The notes under the pieces were generated by a model. The model made no database searches, was not told the DNA's origin, and saw only the letters and a program-made list of their open reading frames with translations. Positions 57,181-64,000 of a DNA stretch of 64,000 bases are shown in pieces. Source of the stretch: Sphingobacterium daejeonense (lineage in GTDB: Bacteria; Bacteroidota; Bacteroidia; Sphingobacteriales; Sphingobacteriaceae); assembly GCF_901472535.1 (NCBI RefSeq), contig NZ_LR590470.1:1364001-1428000 (forward strand). The letters run 5' to 3'. Each line of letters starts with the position of its first letter. Position 1 is the stretch's first letter. A program made the translations under genes and the position numbers.

Positions 57181-59334
57181 ATGGGATATATAATAAAGGT
57201 ACCATTAAATCGGATCGGGTATGATTTCATACCCGCCGATTATCTTCCTGAAGGTAAAGACGAATACTACTTAAGGTTTGAACAGAATAAATCCAACAAA
57301 AACTACAGAAACCTCACCGAAGAAGAAATTCGAATCCTCGAATTAAATAATAATGAGTCAACAGATTGGAATGATGTACTCGTAACTGATAAATTCATTC
57401 CCCAACAAATCAAAAGATCTAAATTCTTTGGATTGGTACGAATTGGTGATATGGAAGAGGTATATCTGGAATATAGAGATATCAGACTTCCTGTCGGAAT
57501 TTATAATTCTCAAATTATTTCTTGTGACTTAGGTGATTGTGTAGCTCTTCATCAGGTTCGTTATATTGCTCATTTTATCGTGGGCAATGAAGTAATCCTT
57601 TTAAATGTCAACGAAATGGAAACCAGCTCCAATGCGAAATTTGGAAATGGAATCCTAAAGGAAGGAGACCCAGAGAAAAGCAGAATATTTTTAGAGTTGT
57701 GTAATGAAAATGGGGGACGCTCTGTCTTGCCTTTTGACGGTATGCAAGCTGCAGACGTTTATCTTTGGACCCGTAATAGACAAGATAAAGAATTACAGAA
57801 GAGATTCTTCGATATAACCAACCAAAAATTCAATGATATCAGAGGTTACTATAGTGAAATAGGGGACCGTACAGTTATTAAAAATTCACACACATTTAAA
57901 AATGTGAAAATTGGATCGGATGCTTATATAAAAGGGGTAAGTAAGCTTAAAAATGTAACCATCAATTCCACTTCCGAAGCTTATACACAAATTGGAGAAG
58001 GGTGTGAACTGGTGAATGGAATTATTGGTTATGGTTGCCGTGTGTTTTACGGCGTCAAAGCTGTACGCTTTATCTTATCATCTTATTCCCAGCTGAAATA
58101 CGGTGCAAGGTTGATTAACTCCTTTTTGGGAGACAATTCTACCATTTCTTGTTGTGAAGTCTTAAATTCGCTGATTTTCCCCGCGCATGAGCAACATCAT
58201 AATAACTCGTTTTTATGTGCAGCCTTGATCAAAGGGCAAAGTAATATGGCGGCAGGGGCAACGGTAGGTTCAAATCATAACTCAAGAGGGGCCGATGGCG
58301 AAATAATCGCAGGGCGTGGTTTTTGGCCAGGCCTATGTGTTAGCCTTAAACATAATTCACGTTTTGCCTCATACACCTTGATCGTTAAAGGTGATTTCTT
58401 GCATGAATTGGATATTAAATTTCCATTCTCATTAGTAAGCAATGACGTTACTCATGATAGATTGGTGATTGTTCCAGGCTATTGGTTTATGTATAATATG
58501 TACGCATTAATGCGTAATACAAATAAATTCATCAGTAGGGACAAGCGATCTTTCAAAAACCAATATTTTGAATATGATATCTTAGCTCCTGATACAGTAA
58601 ATGAAATATTTACAGGAATCAAAGAGATTAAATCGGCCGTTAGCAAATCATTGAATATATCAGACCCTTTACAGTGGTTAAACAACAATGAGAAAACAAA
58701 CGAAGAAATATTCTTGGACAATGCTGAATTCTCCAAAAGAAAAGTTCTTCTTTTGAAACCAAAAGAGTCTTTCCATCTATTTAAAAAACTAGTTAGATAT
58801 TATGCTGTCTGCCAATTAATGGAACATGTTGATCCAAATGGTTTTAACGATAATATAAAGTCATTGATTGATAAGGGTTTAAAAAGAGAAGAGTTTGAAA
58901 ACGTAGGTAGTCAATTGATTCCTGTTAGTAAACTTGATGATCTATTGAACAATTTAAAATCTGGACAGATAGATTCATGGGATGAAATGCATTCAAACTA
59001 CAGACAATTGAGCAGTGATTATGTACAGGATAAACTTCAGCACAGCTTGGCATCCTTACAAGAAATCACTGAAACAGATCCTCAAAATTGGAATGCAGAA
59101 TTTTGGAATGAACTTTTTGATGAGGCTCTTCAAACTAAAAAATGGATTTGTGATGAGATCTATAACTCTAGAAGCAAAGATTATCACAATCCTTTCCGCT
59201 TGATGGTGTACGAATCTGAAGCTGAAATGAATGAAGTGGTAGGGAAACTTGAAGATAATAGCTTTATTAATTTGCAATCATCAGAGTTTGAGAATTTCCA
59301 ATCAAGAATAAAAGATTTTAAATCGCAATTATAA
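57181..59334 (+). CDS. DUF4954-type left-handed beta-helix protein
   Basis: A 717-residue protein of a family I take to be DUF4954. The middle (about 210-420) is a left-handed beta-helix rich in hexapeptide-like turns (NVKIGSDAYIKGVSKLKNVT, GEGCELVNGIIGYGCRVFYG, AAGATVGSNHNSRGADGE), as in sugar-nucleotide acyl- or nucleotidyltransferases such as GlmU. The N-terminus and the helical C-terminus (about 450-717) are unique. Coupling to glmS (6-base gap) suggests a link to amino-sugar or envelope-glycan synthesis; that is inference. Confidence 0.82.
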   Translation: MGYIIKVPLNRIGYDFIPADYLPEGKDEYYLRFEQNKSNKNYRNLTEEEIRILELNNNESTDWNDVLVTDKFIPQQIKRSKFFGLVRIGDMEEVYLEYRDIRLPVGIYNSQIISCDLGDCVALHQVRYIAHFIVGNEVILLNVNEMETSSNAKFGNGILKEGDPEKSRIFLELCNENGGRSVLPFDGMQAADVYLWTRNRQDKELQKRFFDITNQKFNDIRGYYSEIGDRTVIKNSHTFKNVKIGSDAYIKGVSKLKNVTINSTSEAYTQIGEGCELVNGIIGYGCRVFYGVKAVRFILSSYSQLKYGARLINSFLGDNSTISCCEVLNSLIFPAHEQHHNNSFLCAALIKGQSNMAAGATVGSNHNSRGADGEIIAGRGFWPGLCVSLKHNSRFASYTLIVKGDFLHELDIKFPFSLVSNDVTHDRLVIVPGYWFMYNMYALMRNTNKFISRDKRSFKNQYFEYDILAPDTVNEIFTGIKEIKSAVSKSLNISDPLQWLNNNEKTNEEIFLDNAEFSKRKVLLLKPKESFHLFKKLVRYYAVCQLMEHVDPNGFNDNIKSLIDKGLKREEFENVGSQLIPVSKLDDLLNNLKSGQIDSWDEMHSNYRQLSSDYVQDKLQHSLASLQEITETDPQNWNAEFWNELFDEALQTKKWICDEIYNSRSKDYHNPFRLMVYESEAEMNEVVGKLEDNSFINLQSSEFENFQSRIKDFKSQL

Positions 59335-59363
59335 AAAATGCCCCGAATCATTCGGGGCATTTT
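59334..59363. terminator. Bidirectional terminator
   Basis: AAAATGCCCCGAA and TTCGGGGCATTTT enclose TCA, between convergent genes. Confidence 0.92.
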
Positions 59364-59365
59364 AT

Positions 59366-60763
59366 TTATAATTCTTTTATCTTGATACTCCTAAAGGATA
59401 CCTGATCCCCATGGTCCTGTAATAAAATATGACCTTGTTCAGCCTCCCCAAACTTATCCCAATCTTTATATTTACTACCTGCAACTAATTTTCTGAAATC
59501 TTCAGAACCTCTAACAAAATCCAACATCTTAAATCCATTCAAATAATAAGTGACATGGTTGTCTGGAGTAACCACAATCCTGCCTCTATTCCATTCTCCG
59601 ATCGGTTTTCGAGGTCTAGGGTTACGGTCAGAAGTGATCAAGTCGTATAAGGAAGCCAATGTCCTATTGCCATCTTTCCCTAATTTTGCATCAGGATGAA
59701 GCTCATCATCTAAAATCTGATATTCAGGACCAATAGCAGAACCCTTGGTTTCTTCGTTTAAGGTCACAAAATATTTGATGCCTGAGTTTGCCCCAGGTGT
59801 TAATTTAAAATCAAAAGAGAGGTCAAAGGCTTTATACTGCTTGTCTGTTACGATATCCCCACCATTGGTAGATTCACCACCATCAGATTTTTGAACCTGT
59901 ATAATTCCATTTTCTATTTTCCAACCCTTTTCTGGAAATTCACCCCCTCTGGCGCTGTGCCAACCACTTGCATCTTTCCCATTAAACAACAATGAATACC
60001 CAGCTGCCTTTTCAGCCTCTGATAAATCATTAGCTTTCGTATTCACCACATACATTTCCTTCGGAAAGTCCTGTGGCTTCAAATCCTTCGTCTGAATCTT
60101 GATGTTTTTGAAATATACCTTTTTACCGTCTAGAGAATCAGGAATGCTGTGCACTTGTAGAGCAATAAAACCAGAATCATCTAAACTATCTATTACAAAA
60201 GAAGTAGGAACTCCATTTACCCAAGTCTTGGTTTCATTTCCAATAGCTTCAATCCTAAAATGATTGAAATCATTAGGTTTGTATGCAGTTTTTGCTGTCG
60301 GATTTAAATCTAATGGATAGAGCCATTCTCTTCTTCCCTCATCATAAATTCCTCCTGTCCACGCTCGCTCGGTCGGATCTATATCAATCTGTCTCCCATA
60401 AACACGTCCTGCACCATTATTTGCCGTAGAATCAAAATGACTTCTAGTCTGAATTCCAGAATTCGTTGTATTACCTTCTAATTTTACATCAAGTTCCAAT
60501 ATAAAATCACCGTATTCTTGATCTGTGACCAAAAATGAATTGGGTGTACCCTTAGTCATTACTCCGACGATAGCATCATCTTCTACATGATAGTCTGCCT
60601 TACCAGCCAATGGCTTCCAACCCGTCAAATCCTTGCCATTGAATAATAATTCCCAACCATCAGAAGTCTTTTGATCCTGTTGACAGGAAATGCTCATCGA
60701 ACTTATTAATAGAAATGTGCAAGAAGTAGTGAAAACAGATTTAAAAAAGGTTCTTTTCATCAT
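59366..60763 (-). CDS. Exported double-DUF1080 (3-keto-disaccharide hydrolase-type) protein
   Basis: Lipoprotein-like signal (SSMSISC) followed by two DUF1080 concanavalin-like domains: residues ~35-230 (WELLFNGKDLTGWKPLAGKA) and ~250-465 (YSLLFNGKDASGWHSARGGE), each ending with the FRSIKIKEL-type strand. DUF1080 proteins include 3-keto-disaccharide hydrolases that act on sugars oxidised at C3. Divergently transcribed from the oxidoreductase gene across a 123-base gap, suggesting shared control. Confidence 0.9.
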   Translation of the reverse strand: MMKRTFFKSVFTTSCTFLLISSMSISCQQDQKTSDGWELLFNGKDLTGWKPLAGKADYHVEDDAIVGVMTKGTPNSFLVTDQEYGDFILELDVKLEGNTTNSGIQTRSHFDSTANNGAGRVYGRQIDIDPTERAWTGGIYDEGRREWLYPLDLNPTAKTAYKPNDFNHFRIEAIGNETKTWVNGVPTSFVIDSLDDSGFIALQVHSIPDSLDGKKVYFKNIKIQTKDLKPQDFPKEMYVVNTKANDLSEAEKAAGYSLLFNGKDASGWHSARGGEFPEKGWKIENGIIQVQKSDGGESTNGGDIVTDKQYKAFDLSFDFKLTPGANSGIKYFVTLNEETKGSAIGPEYQILDDELHPDAKLGKDGNRTLASLYDLITSDRNPRPRKPIGEWNRGRIVVTPDNHVTYYLNGFKMLDFVRGSEDFRKLVAGSKYKDWDKFGEAEQGHILLQDHGDQVSFRSIKIKEL

Positions 60764-60886
60764 ATTTTGTCTTTTATTGTAACAGGTTTATGGATTAATA
60801 TCCAATTAGGTGTCTGAAATTAGGATTTTTTTTTAATTTTAAGCTAATCATTCATGTAACATTCGTAAACCTAAACTCAGAATCTG

Positions 60887-62302
60887 ATGAATCACCATTT
60901 TTCTCGTAGAAGTTTTTTAAAAAAGTCCATAATTGCTGGTGGAGCATTGACAATGGCAAGTAGCCCTCTAGGAAATATCTTGATGGCAAAGCCAAATGAA
61001 CGTGTCAACCTTGCCGCTGTGGGAATCGGAAACAGAGCTGCCGAAATATTGGGTGATTTATATAAAACAGGATTATGTAATATCGTGGCATTATGTGATG
61101 TGGATATGGGCGCAAAACATACGGAAGCTATACTGAAACAATTCCCTGATGTTCCACGATTCCAAGACTTCAGACAGATGTTCGATAAAATGGGAAATCA
61201 AATCGATGCCGTTTCGGTTGGTGTGCCAGATTTTTCGCATTTTCCAATTACCATGATGGCTCTGGATTTAGGAAAGCATGTCTATGTAGAAAAGCCAATG
61301 GCACGTACTTTTCTGGAAGTAGAACTTATGATGGAAAAGGCTAAGAAAAATCCTAAACTGGCTACACAAATGGGTAATCAAGGACATTCAGACGCCAATT
61401 ACTTCCAATTTAAGGCTTGGAAAGACGCCGGAATCATAAAAGATGTTACTCAGATCGTTGGTCACATGAATATGCCAAGAAGATGGCATGGTTGGGATGT
61501 CAACATTAAGAATTTCCCACCAGCCGAAACAATCCCTAATACATTAGATTGGGATGTATGGCAAATGCAAACTATCGGACATAATTACAATAAAGACTTT
61601 ATCAATGGACAATGGCGCTGTTGGTTTGATTTCGGAATGGGAGCCCTAGGAGACTGGGGAGCGCATATTCTAGATACAGCTCATGAATTCCTGAATTTGG
61701 GATTGCCAACCTCAGTTGGTGCAGAAATGTTGGAAGGACATAACTCATTCTTCTTCCCGATGTCATCTACTTTAAAATTCAGCTTCCCTAAACGTAGAGG
61801 AATGCCGGCATTGGATATCATGTGGTACGACGGAATCAACAATCTGCCTCCAATTCCAGAAGGATATGGAGTCTCTGGACTAGATCCTAATATACCTCCT
61901 CCAAGCACAGGAAACCTTGAACCTGCGAAATTGAACCCAGGAAAAATAATCTATGGTAAAGACCTTACTTTCAAAGGTGGGTCACATGGTAGTACGCTGT
62001 CCATTATTCCAGAAGATAAAGCAAATGACTTAGCTAATAAGCTGCCTGAAGTCCCTGCATCTCCTTCAAATCACTTTGCAAACTTCTTGAAAGCTTGTAA
62101 AGGTGAAGAAAAGACCCGATCTTCATTCGAAATAGCAGGTCCGTTGAGCCAAGTATTCTGCTTGGGAGTAATCGCACAAAGATTAAATGGTAAATTCGAC
62201 TTCGATCCAGTGAAAAAAGAAATTACAAATGATAAATTTGCAAATGCCTTATTGATCGGACCTCCTCCAAGAACTGGATTCGAACAATACTATAAAGTTT
62301 AA
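60887..62302 (+). CDS. Tat-exported Gfo/Idh/MocA-family oxidoreductase
   Basis: NAD-dependent sugar oxidoreductase fold. A twin-arginine signal (SRRSFLKKSIIAGGALTMAS, R7-R8) directs a pre-folded, cofactor-loaded protein to the periplasm. The Rossmann motif VGIGNRAAEIL and the catalytic-lysine motif HVYVEKPM are present, then a beta-sheet domain with GHMNMPRRWHGWD and GDWGAHILD. 471 residues. Flanked by DUF1080 genes, it is a candidate for C3 oxidation or reduction of glycosides. Confidence 0.93.
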   Translation: MNHHFSRRSFLKKSIIAGGALTMASSPLGNILMAKPNERVNLAAVGIGNRAAEILGDLYKTGLCNIVALCDVDMGAKHTEAILKQFPDVPRFQDFRQMFDKMGNQIDAVSVGVPDFSHFPITMMALDLGKHVYVEKPMARTFLEVELMMEKAKKNPKLATQMGNQGHSDANYFQFKAWKDAGIIKDVTQIVGHMNMPRRWHGWDVNIKNFPPAETIPNTLDWDVWQMQTIGHNYNKDFINGQWRCWFDFGMGALGDWGAHILDTAHEFLNLGLPTSVGAEMLEGHNSFFFPMSSTLKFSFPKRRGMPALDIMWYDGINNLPPIPEGYGVSGLDPNIPPPSTGNLEPAKLNPGKIIYGKDLTFKGGSHGSTLSIIPEDKANDLANKLPEVPASPSNHFANFLKACKGEEKTRSSFEIAGPLSQVFCLGVIAQRLNGKFDFDPVKKEITNDKFANALLIGPPPRTGFEQYYKV

Positions 62303-62328
62303 TAAATAATCAATCAAATATAATTAAG

Positions 62329-63350
62329 ATGATCAAACAATTTGCTTACGGTTTAGCCTTTACAAGTATTCTTGGATTAGGCCTGACTTCGTGTCAAAAT
62401 GGAACCCAAGAAAAAGCAGAAAATCAAGGGCAAGAAAAAAAGAAGAAGTGGAACATAACCCCGCATCGCAAACAATCCCTGAAGAATCAAAAGACCTTCT
62501 GGGACGTTGGGACTTAAATGTCGACAAAAATGGCAAACAAGTGCCTTCTTGGTTAGAAATTAAATTGTCAGGATTCACTACATTGGTAGGTTACTGGGTA
62601 GGTGATAGCGGAAGTAGCAGACCTGTTTCCCATATCAAACTTCAAGATGGTAAGTTCTCTTTTGCAATCCCTCCACAATGGGAAGGTGGAAATGGTGATT
62701 TTGTAATCGAAGGTGAACTAGCTGGTGCCGAAATAAAAGGTACAATCACAAGCAATAACGGTGAAAAGTATACTTTTACAGGAACTAAAGCACCTTACCT
62801 AAACCGTACTGGAGAACCAACTTGGGGAACAGCAGTGGAATTGTTTAATGGTAAAGATCTAACAGGTTGGAAACCATCAAATGAAAACAATAAATGGACA
62901 GTTAAAGATGGTATTCTGACAAACGAAGCAGCAGGTGCTAACTTAATTACAGAACAAAACTTCGAAGACTTTAAACTTAACCTTGAATTTAAATATCCTG
63001 AAGGAAGTAACTCAGGCGTTTATTTGAGAGGTCGTTATGAAGTTCAGATCGAAGACTCTCCAAAAGATAGACACCCAGGAAATTTATATTTCGGTGCAAT
63101 CTATGGTTTCCTAACGCCTAATGCATTAGTAACAAAAGGCCCGAATGAATGGAACAATATGGAAATTACACTTGTCGGTAGATTAGTAACTATCTCTATC
63201 AACGGACAAACTGTAATCACTAAACAAGAAATCCCTGGTATTACAGGTGGCGCACTTGACAGTAAAGAAGGCGAACCAGGACCATTGTACATCCAAGGTG
63301 ACCATGGACCAATCGAATTCAGAAAAATTACAATTACACCTGCTAAGTAG
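62329..63350 (+). CDS. DUF1080 lipoprotein (one frameshift)
   Basis: Starts MIKQFAYGLAFTSILGLGLT with lipobox LTSC, then a first domain (GRWDLNVDKNGKQVPSWLEI) and a DUF1080 domain (VELFNGKDLTGWKPSNENNK) ending FRKITITPAK. The frame changes at an A7 run (62435-62441), where one A is missing or two are extra; repaired length 339-340 residues. Without repair the lipoprotein signal is cut from the catalytic part, so an error is likely. It follows the oxidoreductase by 26 bases, same operon. Confidence 0.9.
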
Positions 63351-63402
63351 TATTTAGTATTAAGTAGTTAGTATTTAGACTTCAACCTTTCGTAAAATAG
63401 CC

Positions 63403-63432
63403 GTGGCTGGTGTCCCCACCAGCCACTTTTTT
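63403..63432. repeat. GTGGCTGGTG hairpin, copy 1 (terminator-like)
   Basis: GTGGCTGGTG-TCCC-CACCAGCCAC then TTTTTT. Could terminate the DUF1080 operon, but it belongs to a repeat family also at 63498 and, with A/T changes, at 5485. Confidence 0.85.
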
Positions 63433-63451
63433 ATTTTCAACCATGCAAAAG

Positions 63452-63486
63452 TCTAATGTCTTATGTCTATTGTCTATTGTCTATGA
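63452..63486. repeat. Heptamer array, five units
   Basis: TCTAATG, TCTTATG, TCTATTG, TCTATTG, TCTATGA. Confidence 0.88.
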
Positions 63487-63497
63487 CTAATACTGCC

Positions 63498-63527
63498 GTG
63501 GCTGGTGTCCCCACCAGCCACTTTTTT
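63498..63527. repeat. GTGGCTGGTG hairpin, copy 2 (terminator-like)
   Basis: Identical stem-loop to copy 1, followed by the same ATTTTCAACCA and CAAAAG leading into another heptamer array, so hairpin plus heptamers form a ~95-base unit repeated twice. Confidence 0.85.
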
Positions 63528-63546
63528 ATTTTCAACCAAACAAAAG

Positions 63547-63581
63547 TCTAATGTCTTTTGTCTAATGTCTAATGTCTTTGA
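63547..63581. repeat. Heptamer array, five units
   Basis: TCTAATG, TCTTTTG, TCTAATG, TCTAATG, TCTTTGA, ending 24 bases before the next gene start. Confidence 0.88.
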
Positions 63582-63605
63582 TTCCCCAAATTTAATCTCC
63601 CTCTC

Positions 63606-64000
63606 ATGAAAAAAATCAGCTCATTATTTTTAATTGCACTTACGATAAATTTTAATGCTATGACACAAACCAAAAGTTCCGATTTGGAAGTAGTAGCTTC
63701 CTTTGGGAAATCACAACCAATCGGCGTTTCTGTATCCTCTGATAATCGAGTATTTGTTTCTTTTCCTAAGAAAGATCCATATCTTTTTGGGTTGACAGAA
63801 ATTGTCAATGGTGAACGAGTAGCTTATCCAAATAAGGAATGGAATGAAACTGAGGGTGACTACAAAAAACTCTTTTTAAATGTTCAAGATATCTATGTAG
63901 ATACCAAAGATCAATTGTGGGTCTTGGATTCTAAACCAGCATCATCGGGTTCAATATTTGGTTCAGATGGAAAAGACAAAAAGCAAGAAGGACAATTTAA
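63606..64000 (+). CDS. Major royal jelly/yellow-family exported protein, partial
   Basis: Open to the window end, 131 codons visible. A signal peptide (MKKISSLFLIALTINFNAMT) is followed by DLEVVASFGKSQPIGVSVSS, RVFVSFPKKDP, ERVAYPNKEWN and VQDIYVDTKDQLWVLDSKPA, the spacing and motifs of the MRJP/yellow beta-propeller family. Bacterial members are exported propellers of largely unknown activity. It follows the DUF1080 genes on the same strand but the hairpin repeats intervene. Confidence 0.82.
   Translation, partial: MKKISSLFLIALTINFNAMTQTKSSDLEVVASFGKSQPIGVSVSSDNRVFVSFPKKDPYLFGLTEIVNGERVAYPNKEWNETEGDYKKLFLNVQDIYVDTKDQLWVLDSKPASSGSIFGSDGKDKKQEGQF

Noticed and set aside
1..64000. tRNA, rRNA or riboswitch genes
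   Set aside because: No cloverleaf-like sequence, rRNA core motif or recognisable riboswitch core was found on reading the intergenic regions, though a small ncRNA could be missed without covariance searches.

Overview
The window looks like chromosomal DNA of a Bacteroidota bacterium, most likely of the Sphingobacteriaceae (Sphingobacterium or a close relative). The reasons are AT-rich coding sequence, many starts preceded by TAnnTTTG (the Bacteroidota -7 element), a CcoN-CcoO fusion oxidase, a PiT transporter with a PhoU-like tail, DUF4954 next to glmS, and lipoproteins with DUF4369/TlpA or DUF1080 domains. This is read from the sequence and family knowledge only. No rRNA, tRNA, CRISPR or prophage was seen.

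Layout. 1-5.3 kb: msrA, a small lipid-enzyme cluster (fatty acid hydroxylase superfamily protein, a ketoacyl synthase III that appears fused to a heme-oxygenase-like diiron protein, and an unknown protein), then an esterase. 5.3-7.8 kb: a repeat-dense zone holding one GC-richer IS4-family element. 7.8-12.1 kb: a radical SAM protein, a MazG-like pyrophosphohydrolase, an RluB-type pseudouridine synthase with a long repetitive tail, and a lytic transglycosylase. 12.2-18.3 kb: cbb3 oxidase operon ccoNO-Q-P-G-H plus a TauE/SafE-like protein, behind a CRP/FNR-like palindrome. 18.4-31.2 kb: cardiolipin synthase, a large macroglobulin/plug protein, transporters, acyl-CoA synthetase, M61 peptidase and thyA-folA. 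31.3-47.3 kb: mtaB, Pi transporter, NlpC/P60 lipoprotein, aquaporin, dnaX, rlmB, HPP protein, an exported glutamate-racemase-like protein, DEAD-box helicase and an amino acid permease. 47.4-59.3 kb: OmpA, two Usp proteins, alaS, a TlpA-like lipoprotein, a response regulator, and glmS with DUF4954. 59.4-64 kb: a keto-sugar cluster (two DUF1080 proteins, a Tat-exported Gfo/Idh/MocA oxidoreductase and the start of a royal-jelly/yellow-family protein).

A dominant technical signal is that at least ten otherwise intact genes, several of them normally essential or conserved (dnaX, rlmB, ompA, rluB, mtaB), are broken by single-base indels, nearly all in short homopolymers. I read these as sequencing or assembly errors and report each gene over its full repaired span.

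The most interesting biology is the ketoacyl synthase/diiron oxidase fusion with its neighbours, the exported, expanded racemase, and a layered set of dispersed intergenic repeats (heptamer arrays, GGTTGGTGTC hairpins, CCCCTAGCGGGG arrays), some of which resemble the outer ends of the IS element.
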